Notes: a model not told the origin generated them from the letters alone. A DNA stretch of 64,000 nt from Blautia sp. An81 (GCF_002161285.1 NZ_NFHH01000011.1:1-64000); one strand, 5' to 3'. Counted from the stretch's first letter, positions 16,043-25,152 are shown. Numbers and translations are program-made.

Positions 16043-17512
16043 TCAGATAATCTCGTTAAACAGTTCTTTTACCGTAGGATAGATTTTTACAAATTTCTGA
16101 TATCTCTCCTCGTATTTTGCAGCCAGTTCCGGTTCAGGCTCTACTGTATCAATAACCTTCACGATTTTTTCAGCTGCTTCTTCTACTGATGCAAACTCTC
16201 CGTTGGCTACTGATGCCAGCATGGCTCCCCCTAAGGCCGGGCCTTCCTCAGATTCGATAACATCCACTTTAATGTTCAGGATATTGGCGATCATCTTTTT
16301 CCACAGAGGGCTTTTGGCCCCGCCGCCGCAGATCTTGGTCCGCTCAATCTGGATACCCAGAGATTTGGCAACCTCAAAAGAGTCCCTGATAGCGAAGGCT
16401 ACGCCTTCCAGAACTGCCTGAGTCATATCTGCTCTGGTGCTGTCCATGGTCAGTCCGATAAAGGTTCCTCTGGCATTAGGATTATTGTGAGGAGACCGCT
16501 CTCCCATGAGATAAGGCAGGAAGAAGACGTTATTCTCTCCCAGCTTCTCAATCTTTGCCTGTTCTCCGCTGTAGTCCTTTGTGCCGATGATCTCGTCCAT
16601 CCACCATTTATTGCAGGAAGCTGCACTCAGCATACAGCCCATCAGATGATAGTGACCGTCTGCGTGAGCAAAGGCATGAAGGGCATTATTGGGGTCTACG
16701 CCGAATTCTTTGCTGGAAATAAAGATGGTTCCGCTGGTTCCCAGGGAAATGTTGCACATTCCGTCACCAACTGTACCGGTTCCTACTGCAGCCGCAGCAT
16801 TGTCTCCGGCTCCTGCCACAATCTTGCAGGTCTCCGGGATGCCCAGCTCTTTCGCCAGCTCAGGTTTTAATGTGCCTACTGTTTCATAGCTTTCGAAAAG
16901 CTTCGGCATCTGTTCCTCTGTAACTCCGCAGATATCCAGCATCTCTTTGGACCAGCAGCGGTTCTTCACATCCAGAAGAAGCATTCCAGATGCGTCGGAC
17001 ATATCACAGCTGTGGGTTCCGGATAATTTATAAGCCAGATAATCCTTTGGCAGCATGATTTTTTTAATCCGTTTAAAGTTCTCCGGTTCGTTTTCCTTTA
17101 CCCAGAGGATTTTTGGCGCGGTAAAGCCGGCAAAAGCAATATTGGCTGTATACTGGGACAGTTTATCCTTGCCGATCACATTATTTAAATAATCTGTCTC
17201 TTTTCCTGTTCTTCCATCATTCCAGAGAATTGCAGGACGGATTACCTGGTCCTTTTCGTCCAGGATCACCAGGCCGTGCATCTGTCCGCCAAAGCTGATG
17301 CCGGCTACCTGACTCTTATCGCAGTCAGCAGTAAGCTCTTTGATTCCTTCCAGGCTCTGCTCCCACCAGTCTTCCGGATTCTGTTCAGACCATCCCGGAT
17401 GAGGGAAAGAAAGGGGATATTCTCTGGAAACGATCTTCTGGATCTTTCCTTCTCCATCCATGAGCAGCAGCTTCACGGCGGAAGTTCCTAAATCTACTCC
17501 AATGTATAACAT
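16043..17512 (-). CDS. xylB: Xylulokinase
   Basis: Phosphorylates D-xylulose to xylulose 5-phosphate with ATP, feeding the pentose phosphate pathway. 489 residues, normal for the family. FGGY-kinase signs: YIGVDLGTSAVKLLLMD at the N-terminus, ISFGGQMHGLV (substrate contact typical of xylulokinases), GAGDNAAAAVGTG and the ATP-side motif KICGGGAKSPLWKKMIANIL. Start ATG 17512 with GGAGAGAAAAT. Third in an operon after a FucI-like isomerase; no xylose isomerase is present, so the kinase may act on the product of that isomerase. Confidence 0.92.
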   Translation of the reverse strand: MLYIGVDLGTSAVKLLLMDGEGKIQKIVSREYPLSFPHPGWSEQNPEDWWEQSLEGIKELTADCDKSQVAGISFGGQMHGLVILDEKDQVIRPAILWNDGRTGKETDYLNNVIGKDKLSQYTANIAFAGFTAPKILWVKENEPENFKRIKKIMLPKDYLAYKLSGTHSCDMSDASGMLLLDVKNRCWSKEMLDICGVTEEQMPKLFESYETVGTLKPELAKELGIPETCKIVAGAGDNAAAAVGTGTVGDGMCNISLGTSGTIFISSKEFGVDPNNALHAFAHADGHYHLMGCMLSAASCNKWWMDEIIGTKDYSGEQAKIEKLGENNVFFLPYLMGERSPHNNPNARGTFIGLTMDSTRADMTQAVLEGVAFAIRDSFEVAKSLGIQIERTKICGGGAKSPLWKKMIANILNIKVDVIESEEGPALGGAMLASVANGEFASVEEAAEKIVKVIDTVEPEPELAAKYEERYQKFVKIYPTVKELFNEII

Positions 17513-17585
17513 ATTTTCTCTCCTTTACTGAATGGGGACTGCCGCAAGATACGACAGCCCCTGTGATTCATGTCCTTTTCAACTT

Positions 17586-19052
17586 TTATGCAAATGGATT
17601 TTCTGTTGGATACAGAACGCCCTTCGGCTGATTGTAGTTAATTTCTTCTACATCAACACCGAGATACTTGAATACCTCATACAGAGCTTTTCCATAGTGT
17701 CCAAAAGCAACAGCTCCGTGATGCGGGTAATTCTTTTCTACCAGAACATGACGGTAGAAACGTCCCATCTCAGGAATAGCAAAAATACCGATGCCGCCAA
17801 AGCTCTGTGTTGCCACAGGAAGAACTTCACCATGAGCAATGTAAGCCCGAAGCTTGCAGTCAGAAGTGCTCTGAAGACGGTAGAAGGTAACGTCACCTGG
17901 AATAATATCTCCTTCCAGAGTACCCTGTGTAACTTCTTCCGGAAGATTTCTTGCCATGATCATCTGATATTTCATAGTGCAGGAAGTCAGTTTTCCGGAA
18001 GTTGTATTTCCGCAGTGGAATCCCATAAAGGTATCTTTCAGTGTATAGTCATATTTTCCTTTGATCTCGCTGTCATAGATAGATGCAGGAACCGTATTGT
18101 TAATATCCAGAAGAGTAACGGCATCCTGGCTGATCACAGTACCGATGTACTCGCTTACAGTACCCCAGATATCTACTTCACAGGATACAGGGATTCCTCT
18201 TCCTGTAAGACGGCTGTTTACATAGCAGGGAACGAATCCAAACTGAGTCTGGAATGCAGGCCAGCATTTTGTAGTCAGAGTCACATATTTTCTGGAACCT
18301 TTGTGAGCTTCTACCCAATCCAGCAGAGTAATCTCATACTGAGCCAGTTTTGGCAGGATTTCCGGTTTCATATTGCCTTCTCCCAGTTCCTTCTCCATGT
18401 CTTTGGCAACTTCCGGAATACGTGGATCTCCTTCATGATTCTTGAAGGCTTCAAAAAGATCCAGCTCAGAGTTTTCTTCAATCTCGATTCCCAGGTCGTA
18501 GAGTCTCTTAATAGGAGCGTTGCAGGCCAGGAAGTCCTGAGGACGTGGTCCAAAGCTGATTACTTTCAGGTTCTTTAATGCTACTATAGCTCTTGCGATA
18601 GGAATAAATTCCTCGATCATATCTGCTACTTCTGCAGCGGTTCCTACAGGATACTCAGGAATGTACGCTTTTAAGTTACGCAGCTTCAGGTTATAGCTGG
18701 CATTTAACATACCGCAGTAAGCATCGCCTCTTCCCTGTACAAGGTCTCCTTCTTCAGCTGCTGCCACTACCATACATGGTCCATGGAAATATTTTACTAA
18801 CAGAGTCTCTGCTGTCTCCGGTCCGAAGTTTCCAAGATATACTACTAAAGCGTTGCATCCGGCTTCTCTCAGTTCTTTCAGAGCTTTCTGCATGTCCACT
18901 TCACTTTCTACAACGGTTGGACATTCGTAAATTTCTCCTTTGTAAGCAGCTACTACTGCTTTTCTTCTGTTCTCAGACAGTGTCATCGGGAAACAGTCAC
19001 GGCTTACGGCCACGATACCCATTTTTACTTCTGGCATGTTCTGTAAATTCAT
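17586..19052 (-). CDS. L-fucose/L-arabinose-type sugar isomerase family protein
   Basis: 488 residues of the FucI/AraA-like fold, which converts an aldose to a ketose with a bound metal ion. Visible family features are the N-terminal Rossmann-like domain (ALVVYLGNFGPETAETLL, CMVVAAAEEG), the metal-site region SCEVDIWGTVSEYIG with its acidic residues, TFMGFHCGNTTSG, and HHGAVAFGHYG near the end. It is shorter than E. coli FucI (about 590) and of a distinct subfamily, so I do not name the sugar. ATG 19052 has AGGAGGTAAAGAAGA. It lies between the DUF4867 gene and xylB in one operon, which suggests a pentose or 6-deoxyhexose converted to a ketose and then phosphorylated. Confidence 0.82.
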   Translation of the reverse strand: MNLQNMPEVKMGIVAVSRDCFPMTLSENRRKAVVAAYKGEIYECPTVVESEVDMQKALKELREAGCNALVVYLGNFGPETAETLLVKYFHGPCMVVAAAEEGDLVQGRGDAYCGMLNASYNLKLRNLKAYIPEYPVGTAAEVADMIEEFIPIARAIVALKNLKVISFGPRPQDFLACNAPIKRLYDLGIEIEENSELDLFEAFKNHEGDPRIPEVAKDMEKELGEGNMKPEILPKLAQYEITLLDWVEAHKGSRKYVTLTTKCWPAFQTQFGFVPCYVNSRLTGRGIPVSCEVDIWGTVSEYIGTVISQDAVTLLDINNTVPASIYDSEIKGKYDYTLKDTFMGFHCGNTTSGKLTSCTMKYQMIMARNLPEEVTQGTLEGDIIPGDVTFYRLQSTSDCKLRAYIAHGEVLPVATQSFGGIGIFAIPEMGRFYRHVLVEKNYPHHGAVAFGHYGKALYEVFKYLGVDVEEINYNQPKGVLYPTENPFA

Positions 19053-19091
19053 TCTTCTTTACCTCCTGATTAAATTTGTATATTTTTCTGT

Positions 19092-19709
19092 CTATCCTAC
19101 AGACAGATTTGCACCTTTTAATCCCACAAAAGCACCTTCGATACCGGCTTCTTCATGGGCAATGAGCCATTTGTTTCTTGCAAACAGCAGCTTGTCCTCC
19201 TTTGTATTGTTCTGAGCCGCTGGTGCATCTGTGTTAGTTCCCTTTGGAAGGATCACTGCTGCCCGGAATTTATTTCCGTTTACATTGCAGGGCGCATAGT
19301 GAAGCGTTGTGGCATACACTTCGATGACAGTTCCTGCCGGAATCAGGAAGGCTTCCATCTTTCCAGTGTCATATGTACCGTCTTCCTCAATATCCTGCTC
19401 TTTTCCCAGGATCAGGATCATATCTGTCTGGGCCACGTTCACCTCAGAATCTCTGTGGTACTCTACTGCATTTAAAAGTACATTATTTCCATTGCAGTAG
19501 CCCACCTGGACAGGCATTCCTCCATAAAGGCTGTAGCCAATCTTCTCCACGCAGGGACAGGCTTCCAGTTTCTCATCAGAGGCCACATATACCACATCAT
19601 CTGGCTGAGGGGTCTCTTTCAGAGCTTCCAGCAGATCGGAAACATCGATTCCCTGAATTACTTTTCCGTAGGTCTGAAAGGCTTTATCTGTTACCTTCAA
19701 AATTTCCAT
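19092..19709 (-). CDS. DUF4867 family protein (possible cupin-like sugar-pathway protein)
   Basis: 205 residues matching DUF4867. The middle is rich in short beta strands with turns (VGYCNGNNVLLNAVEYHRDS, AFLIPAGTVIEVYATTLHYA), with His and Glu residues placed as in metal-binding cupin barrels. No enzyme activity is established that I know of. It is first in the operon DUF4867 - isomerase - xylB, with GGAGG about ten bases before the ATG and a palindromic operator at 19731-19747. It may be an epimerase, mutarotase or lyase acting before the isomerase, which is inference. Confidence 0.8.
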   Translation of the reverse strand: MEILKVTDKAFQTYGKVIQGIDVSDLLEALKETPQPDDVVYVASDEKLEACPCVEKIGYSLYGGMPVQVGYCNGNNVLLNAVEYHRDSEVNVAQTDMILILGKEQDIEEDGTYDTGKMEAFLIPAGTVIEVYATTLHYAPCNVNGNKFRAAVILPKGTNTDAPAAQNNTKEDKLLFARNKWLIAHEEAGIEGAFVGLKGANLSVG

Positions 19710-19730
19710 CTGGGACTTACCTCCTTAATT

Positions 19731-19747
19731 AGTTTAGTCATTAAACT
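19731..19747. promoter_or_regulatory. Palindromic operator of the DUF4867-isomerase-xylB operon
   Basis: AGTTTAGTCATTAAACT has perfect six-base arms (AGTTTA/TAAACT) around five bases. It extends to a near-match of the AGTTT-AAACT operators of XylR-type ROK repressors. It lies 22 bases before the DUF4867 start and would overlap the promoter or transcription start. No ROK gene is in the window. Confidence 0.65.
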
Positions 19748-19850
19748 ATATCTTTATGCTACCATCTCTATAGAAAAAAAGCAAGTTATTTTTTCGGAAA
19801 ATCTCTTCTTTTTGCTGTTATTCAATCATGCAGCTGACCCCTGTACAAAA

Positions 19851-19905
19851 AGAAAGCAGACCTGTCATGCCAGAACATTTGATTCTCTGACTATAACAGG
19901 TCTGC
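19851..19905 (-). terminator. Terminator after the solute-binding protein gene
   Basis: GCAGACCTGT (19856-19865) pairs perfectly with ACAGGTCTGC (19896-19905). On the minus strand the stem is followed by TTTCTTTTTG. Confidence 0.75.
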
Positions 19906-19936
19906 GCTTTCAGGCAGCTCCAAAGCTCTCTTTAAA

Positions 19937-20479
19937 TTATATCGTAATATCTTTTCCAAAATATTTATTGGAAAGCTCTGAAAGAGTTCCGTCTTCTTTC
20001 AGTTCTTCCAGATTTTCTTCCAATGTATCTGCCAGAGAGTTTCCCTTTCTGGTAAATGCCGCAATCTGGTTTTCTTCCTCTTCTGCCCCAATCTGGTCCT
20101 GCACAGAAGAAAGATCCAGATAGGGCTTTGTATGTCCGTAATGTATGGTATTCCACTGACTGATGCCCACGGAAGACAGTACACAGTCATAGACCTCCCC
20201 ATCCAGAGATTTCAGCAGATTTTCTTCTGATGTGTCTACGATTTCCAGTTCCATATTCATTTTATCCGCCAAAAGCCCTGCCAGTTCTACCTCAAAGCCT
20301 TCCGGCTGATTATTTTCCGAAGAAAGATAGCACATTTCTTCAATGCCAAGATGCATCCCCACCCGCAGCACGTCATTTTCCAGGGTTTCCCTGTTTCCAG
20401 CTAGAAAGCATCCAGACAAAGACGGAAGAAGCAGCGTGAGCAGAAGTAAAAAAATTCCTCTATTAAATACTCTTTTCAT
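19937..20479 (-). CDS. Short orphan solute-binding lipoprotein (family 3-like)
   Basis: 180 residues. The N-terminus is a lipoprotein signal (hydrophobic run then LSGC). It then follows amino-acid-binding family 3 proteins: LRVGMHLGIEEMC, GFEVELAGLLADKMNMELEI, YDCVLSSVGIS. At about residue 125 the normal chain would cross into the second lobe, but here PYLDLSS jumps to AAFTRKGNSLADTLEENLEE and the family's C-terminal helix (LKEDGTLSELSNKYFG). About 60-70 residues of a usual 250 are absent without a frame break. No ABC permease or ATPase is adjacent. It could be a degenerate protein or a sensor-type binder. Confidence 0.7.
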   Translation of the reverse strand: MKRVFNRGIFLLLLTLLLPSLSGCFLAGNRETLENDVLRVGMHLGIEEMCYLSSENNQPEGFEVELAGLLADKMNMELEIVDTSEENLLKSLDGEVYDCVLSSVGISQWNTIHYGHTKPYLDLSSVQDQIGAEEEENQIAAFTRKGNSLADTLEENLEELKEDGTLSELSNKYFGKDITI

Positions 20480-20565
20480 ACAGTTTTCTCCAATTATTTC
20501 AACCTGTCATGAAAACAATATCATGTAACCTCCCCTTTGTCAATGCGCCGAAGAATACCCGGCAC

Positions 20566-20594
20566 TTGTAAAAGATTTTTTCAGATGGTATGAT
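20566..20594 (+). promoter_or_regulatory. Promoter of the radical SAM operon
   Basis: TTGTAA (20566-20571) and TATGAT (20589-20594) have a 17-base spacer, about 30 bases before the ATG at 20625. Confidence 0.7.
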
Positions 20595-20624
20595 AAAGGA
20601 AATATTTCAGGGGAGAATGAAACT

Positions 20625-21554
20625 ATGGAAAGCTGGAATGGAAAACCTTATCACTCTTTTGATTACATGCTGAAGGAACGCTTTTCCTGCAAGATATATA
20701 AGACAGCTCTCAACGGAGGCATGACCTGTCCCAACCGGGACGGCACCCTTGGAGAACGGGGCTGCATCTTCTGCAGTCAGGGAGGCTCGGGAGACTTTGC
20801 AGGAGACCGCCGGGACTCTATCACAGAACAGATCAACAAGCAGGCGGAAAAACTGGCTCAGAAAAGAAATGCATCTGCTTTTATTGCTTATTTTCAGGCC
20901 TACACCAATACCTACGCCCCTGTGGAATATCTGAGAAAAATCTATACAGAGGCCATAAATCATCCTCAGGTAGCGGCTGTTTCTATTGGCACCCGCCCGG
21001 ACTGTCTGGGTCCAGATGTACTGGCTCTTCTGGAAGAGCTGAATCAGATAAAACCGGTATGGATAGAGCTGGGGCTTCAGACCATTCATGAAAGGACTGC
21101 AGCATATATCCGCAGAGGATATCCTCTCTCCTGTTTTGAAGAGGCTGTGAAAGCTCTTCGGCAGCGGGATCTGGATGTCATAGTCCATACCATTCTGGGA
21201 CTTCCCGGTGAAAGCCGCCAGGATATATTGGAAACTATGGAATATCTGAACCGTCGGGATATCCAGGGGATAAAGCTCCAGCTTCTTCATGTACTGAAAG
21301 GGACTGATCTGGCACAGGACTATCTGGAAGGCAGATTTTCCGTCTATACCATGGAAGAATATCTGGACATCCTTATTGATTGTCTGGAACACCTTTCCCC
21401 TGATATCGTAATCCACCGTCTCACAGGAGACGGACCAAAAGATCTGCTTATGGCACCTCTGTGGAGCAGTAAAAAACGAACCGTCTTAAATACCCTGCAT
21501 CATGAATGTAAAATCCGTCATGCTTATCAGGGAAGATTATATAAGGAGGACTAA
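20625..21554 (+). CDS. TIGR01212 family radical SAM protein
   Basis: 309 residues. The radical SAM cysteines are in the form used by this family: CPNRDGTLGERGCIFCSQGG, where a longer gap separates the first Cys from the CxxC pair. Further family marks are YFQAYTNTYAP, SIGTRPDCL and VWIELGLQTIHERT. Relatives include E. coli YhcC; the reaction is not known, though a role in RNA or cofactor modification is often suggested. GGGGAGAATGAAACT precedes the ATG. It overlaps closely with the DUF4364 gene (3-base gap), so they form one operon. Confidence 0.92.
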   Translation: MESWNGKPYHSFDYMLKERFSCKIYKTALNGGMTCPNRDGTLGERGCIFCSQGGSGDFAGDRRDSITEQINKQAEKLAQKRNASAFIAYFQAYTNTYAPVEYLRKIYTEAINHPQVAAVSIGTRPDCLGPDVLALLEELNQIKPVWIELGLQTIHERTAAYIRRGYPLSCFEEAVKALRQRDLDVIVHTILGLPGESRQDILETMEYLNRRDIQGIKLQLLHVLKGTDLAQDYLEGRFSVYTMEEYLDILIDCLEHLSPDIVIHRLTGDGPKDLLMAPLWSSKKRTVLNTLHHECKIRHAYQGRLYKED

Positions 21555-21557
21555 ACT

Positions 21558-22070
21558 ATGGCAGAACCTCTCACACTGTATAAACTGATGATCCTTTATA
21601 TGCTGGAAAAATCGGAATTTCCTCTGACAAATGCTCAGATTTCTGATTTCATACTGGATAAGGGCTATACCACTTACTTTCATCTCCAGCAGGCCCTCTC
21701 GGAGCTCACAGACTCAGAACTTATCAAATCCACAACCGTCCGGAACTCTTCTTATTTCCGTATTACGCCCCAGGGCAGGCAGACACTGTCTTACTTTGAA
21801 GACCAGATTTCCGACGGCATTAAATCAGACATTACTGATTTCTTTAAGGAAAATATTATTAAAATACGGGAGGAGCTTTCTGCTGTGGCTGATTATTATA
21901 AAGGCCAGAAGGAAGGCTATCAGGTCCGCTGCCGTCTCAGTCAGGACAAGCTCTCCCTGGTAGACCTGACCATTGCCGTACCTACTGAGGAAGCTGCCAA
22001 AGCTATATGTATCAACTGGAAAGAGAAAAGCCAGAGTATCTATGAAAACCTCATTGAGTTTCTTCTGTAA
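21558..22070 (+). CDS. DUF4364 family winged-helix protein
   Basis: 170 residues, DUF4364. The N-terminal 75 residues form a winged helix like those of PadR/MarR regulators (LYKLMILYMLEKSEFPLTNA, HLQQALSELTDSELIKST, RITPQGRQTLSYFE), followed by an alpha-beta domain of unknown role. It is conserved in clostridia, probably as a transcription factor. It starts 3 bases after the radical SAM gene with AAGGAGGAC, and is followed by a strong terminator. Confidence 0.85.
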   Translation: MAEPLTLYKLMILYMLEKSEFPLTNAQISDFILDKGYTTYFHLQQALSELTDSELIKSTTVRNSSYFRITPQGRQTLSYFEDQISDGIKSDITDFFKENIIKIREELSAVADYYKGQKEGYQVRCRLSQDKLSLVDLTIAVPTEEAAKAICINWKEKSQSIYENLIEFLL

Positions 22071-22119
22071 AAAAGCAGCCGGCTGTCCTTTTCTACCCAT
22101 GACAGCCGGCTGCTTTTTT
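22071..22119. terminator. Bidirectional terminator between convergent genes
   Basis: GCAGCCGGCTGTC (22075-22087) and GACAGCCGGCTGC (22101-22113) are perfect arms. A-runs on the left and T-runs on the right make it work on both strands, for the DUF4364 gene and for nrdR. Confidence 0.92.
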
Positions 22120-22567
22120 ATTTCATTACTTTTTTCAGTTCATCCATAAAGGTATCGATATCCTTGAATTCCCGGTAAACAGAAGCAAATCTTACATAGG
22201 CCACTGCATCCAGTTCCTTCAGCTTTTCCATAACGATCTCGCCGATCACAGTGCTGGGGACCTCCCGTTCCTCTTTATTGAAAACTTCCGTTTCAATCTC
22301 ATCAATAAGCTCTTCTATTCTCTTCACGGGAATAGGCCTCTTATAGCAGGCACGCATAACTCCATTCTGCAGCTTTCCCCTGTCAAACTCTTCTCTGCTC
22401 TGATCTTTCTTGATCACAGTCAGGGGAATGGTCTCAATTTTTTCATAGGTAGTAAAACGCCTGCCGCACTCGTCGCACTGACGCCGTCTCCGGATAGAAT
22501 TATTGTCCGGTACAGGTCTGGAATCAATGACCCTGGTATTATCCTGATTACAAAACGGGCACTTCAT
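22118..22567 (-). CDS. nrdR: Transcriptional repressor NrdR
   Basis: Represses ribonucleotide reductase genes by binding NrdR boxes and senses ATP/dATP. 149 residues, standard length. Zinc ribbon at the N-terminus (CPFCNQ...[12 protein letters not shown]), then the ATP-cone domain ([20 protein letters not shown]) and the typical end [17 protein letters not shown] 22567 with AAGGAGGAACAGT. It lies 11 bases after the flavodiiron gene on the same strand, so the two are likely co-transcribed; no nrd gene is in the window. Confidence 0.97.
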   Translation of the reverse strand: MKCPFCNQDNTRVIDSRPVPDNNSIRRRRQCDECGRRFTTYEKIETIPLTVIKKDQSREEFDRGKLQNGVMRACYKRPIPVKRIEELIDEIETEVFNKEEREVPSTVIGEIVMEKLKELDAVAYVRFASVYREFKDIDTFMDELKKVMK

Positions 22568-22578
22568 ACTGTTCCTCC

Positions 22579-23742
22579 TTATGCAAGAACCGCCTTTGCC
22601 AGTGTTTTCATATTTTCTTCGTCTGCATCCTTCATCACAGACTTAATCGTAACTACAGGCTCGCAGATCTCTATATCTTTCATACCTTCAAAGTATGCCT
22701 TCATCAATTTTCCTGCCATAGGCGCCCAGGAACCATTTTCCACGATTCCCACTTTTCTCTTCTTATAAGTTTTAATCTTCAGATGATACAGGAAATCCTC
22801 CATGCAGGGGAACAGGTTTCCATCATAAGTCACGCCCATAACAATCAGACGGCTGTAACGGAATGCGCTGGAAATGGCTTCTGCCATGTCATCTCTTGCC
22901 AGGTCAAATACCTTTACATTTTCAGCTCCGTTCTCTTTAAGGATTTCTGCCATTCTGGCTGCAGCTTTTCCGGTATTTCCGTGAATAGACGCATATGCCA
23001 CTACCACGCCTTCTTCTTCCGGTTCGTAGCTGCTCCAGGTGAGATACTTGCCGATATAGTATCCCAGGTTTTCTTTCAGAACAGGTCCGTGAAGAGGGCA
23101 GATTGTCTGGATATCCAGAGTAGCGGCTTTCTTCAGAAGGGCCTGAACCTGGCTGCCATATTTTCCTACAATATTGATAAAGTATCTTCTGGCCTCATCG
23201 TCCCAGTCTTCTTCCACATCAGAAGCGCCAAACTTTCCAAAGCCGTCTGCAGAGAATAAAATCTTTTCTGTCTGCTCATATTCCACCATAACTTCCGGCC
23301 AGTGGACCATAGGAGCCATGAAGAACTGCAGGGTATGATTTCCAAGACTAAGGGTGTCTCCTTCCTTTACCACTACACTTCTGGGAGCAAAATCCAGAGT
23401 AAAGAACTGGGGAAGCATGGAAAATACTTTGGCATTTGAGACTACCTGCATATTTGGGTATTTCTCTGCCAGAAGCTGGATATTTGAAGCATGGTCCGGC
23501 TCCAGATGGGATACCACCAGATAATCTGGTTCTCTTCCGTCCAATACTTTCTCCAGGTTGTCCAGCCACTGCTGGGTCCTTCTTTTATCTACTGTATCCA
23601 TAATCGCAATCTTCTCATCTAAGATCACGTAGGAATTATAGGTAACGCCATTTGGTACCTTGTACTGGCTCTCAAACAGATCAATATCTTTATCATCTAC
23701 GCCAATATACACAACAGAATCTGAAATTTTCATATCATACAT
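22579..23742 (-). CDS. fprA: A-type flavoprotein (flavodiiron protein, FprA)
   Basis: Reduces O2 and/or NO to protect anaerobes. 387 residues: a metallo-beta-lactamase-like di-iron domain with ligand pattern HLEPDHAS (H-x-E-x-D-H), a further His in PMVHWPEV, Asp in [10 protein letters not shown] and CPLHGP, then a flavodoxin domain from about residue 250 ([15 protein letters not shown] binding FMN). No rubredoxin domain is fused. ATG 23742 has AAGGAGGAACAG. It is followed by nrdR. Confidence 0.94.
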   Translation of the reverse strand: MYDMKISDSVVYIGVDDKDIDLFESQYKVPNGVTYNSYVILDEKIAIMDTVDKRRTQQWLDNLEKVLDGREPDYLVVSHLEPDHASNIQLLAEKYPNMQVVSNAKVFSMLPQFFTLDFAPRSVVVKEGDTLSLGNHTLQFFMAPMVHWPEVMVEYEQTEKILFSADGFGKFGASDVEEDWDDEARRYFINIVGKYGSQVQALLKKAATLDIQTICPLHGPVLKENLGYYIGKYLTWSSYEPEEEGVVVAYASIHGNTGKAAARMAEILKENGAENVKVFDLARDDMAEAISSAFRYSRLIVMGVTYDGNLFPCMEDFLYHLKIKTYKKRKVGIVENGSWAPMAGKLMKAYFEGMKDIEICEPVVTIKSVMKDADEENMKTLAKAVLA

Positions 23743-23955
23743 AAATCTGTTCCTCCTTGGGGCTGCAAATTCATCAATCTCGCTGCAGACCGCAGAATTA
23801 CGGCCTTTTGCGGAAATAATTTCATACCGCCTCTATTATATATGGGTTGAAAGAAATTTTCCACTGGTTTTTATAGAAAATTTCTGTTCCAGAGGAAAAT
23901 CTTGACGGAATCAGCCGGGAAGAATAAAATGTATCCTGAGACAGGAGGTATCAAA

Positions 23956-24987
23956 ATGGAAGAAATCATAAAATATATTTTAGAACAGGTTCAGAATCTT
24001 CTGGCTATTGACAGTCCCACAGGTTACACTACAAATGTGACGGACTATCTTATGACAGAATATAAAAGGTTAGGCTATACTCCTCAGAAAACCGTAAAAG
24101 GCGGCGTTCTCACAGATCTTGGGGGAAAGGAAACAGACAATGCTGTGCTCCTGGAGGCCCATGTGGATACTCTTGGGGCTATGGTCTCTCAGATAAAATC
24201 CAACGGACATCTGGCGGTTTCTCCTCTGGGAGGAATGAACGCCAACAATGCCGAGGCTGAGAACTGCCGGATCATCACCCGGTTCAACGGCATCTACGAA
24301 GGCACCTGTCAGCTGACAGACGCTTCTATCCATGTAAATGGAAAATACGATGAGACTTCAAGAAGCTTTGATGTCATGGAAATCCTTCTGGACGAAAAAG
24401 TTTCCTCCAGGGAAGATGTTCTTGCCCTTGGCATCATGGAAGGGGATATCGTGGCTTTCGAACCCAGAAGCCGCATTACGAAAAGCGGTTATATCAAAAG
24501 CCGTTTCCTGGATGACAAACTCAGTGCTTCTATTCTGCTGGGTTATGCAAAGTATCTGAAAGAAAACCAGATTACCCCTGAAAGAAAAATCTATCAGCAT
24601 CTGACCGTATATGAAGAAGTGGGACATGGAGGAGCCGCTTCTGTTCCTCAGGGTGTCACAGAACTTCTGGCTGTGGACATGGGCTGTGTGGGAGAAGGTT
24701 TAAACTGCCATGAACATCAGGTATCCATCTGTGCCAAAGACAGCGGAGGTCCTTACAGCTATGATCTGGTATCTCAGTTAATTGCCGTGGCCAAAAAAGA
24801 GAACCTGGATTTTGCTGTGGATGTATATCCTCACTACGGTTCCGACGCAGAGGCAGGACTGAGGGCAGGATATGACGTCCGTCACGGACTGATCGGTCCT
24901 GGAGTCTATGCATCCCATGGATACGAAAGAAGCCATGTGGAAGGCGTAAAAAATACCTTTCTTCTGTTAAAAGGATATTTAGGGTAA
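23956..24987 (+). CDS. M42 family metallopeptidase
   Basis: 343 residues from ATG 23956 (GGAGGTATCAAA just before it; the frame could open further upstream, but without a ribosome site). Co-catalytic metal ligands are visible in LLEAHVDTLGAMV (His and Asp), SRFLDDKLS, the YEEVGHGG pair of Glu residues, LAVDMGCVG and ASHGYERSHVEG. M42 enzymes are large dodecameric aminopeptidases or related deacylases that trim peptides in the cytoplasm. The divergent fprA promoter region lies in 23743-23955, which holds no other gene. Confidence 0.9.
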   Translation: MEEIIKYILEQVQNLLAIDSPTGYTTNVTDYLMTEYKRLGYTPQKTVKGGVLTDLGGKETDNAVLLEAHVDTLGAMVSQIKSNGHLAVSPLGGMNANNAEAENCRIITRFNGIYEGTCQLTDASIHVNGKYDETSRSFDVMEILLDEKVSSREDVLALGIMEGDIVAFEPRSRITKSGYIKSRFLDDKLSASILLGYAKYLKENQITPERKIYQHLTVYEEVGHGGAASVPQGVTELLAVDMGCVGEGLNCHEHQVSICAKDSGGPYSYDLVSQLIAVAKKENLDFAVDVYPHYGSDAEAGLRAGYDVRHGLIGPGVYASHGYERSHVEGVKNTFLLLKGYLG

Positions 24988-25062
24988 GTATAATTTAATT
25001 TTTATTAAGAGAATTTCTAATTATTTTATAAAAGGGACATAATTTACTCATATTTTTTCCCT

Positions 25063-25150
25063 ATAATAAATCTTGGATAGTTGATAAACCACTCACTATC
25101 TCCCCCCTCAAGTTGAAAAAGCCCGGTACATTATGTATCGGGTTTTTTTC
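25063..25150 (+). ncRNA. Candidate C-rich small RNA
   Basis: A TATAAT box (25063-25068) is followed some 80 bases later by a good terminator with no open frame between them. The would-be transcript carries a CTCCCCCCTC stretch in an unpaired region, complementary to Shine-Dalgarno sequences, as in C-rich regulatory RNAs of Gram-positive bacteria. The -35 is poor. It might instead be the tail of the M42 gene transcript. Confidence 0.3.
25119..25149 (+). terminator. Intrinsic terminator
   Basis: GCCCGGTACA pairs with TGTATCGGGT (one G-U) around a short loop and is followed by seven T residues. It ends either the M42 gene transcript or the candidate small RNA. Confidence 0.88.
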
Positions 25151-25152
25151 TG

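Noticed and set aside
20636-21416. Minus-strand open frame of 269 codons opposite the radical SAM gene
   Set aside because: It is a shadow of the plus-strand gene, which has the radical SAM cysteines, promoter and ribosome site.
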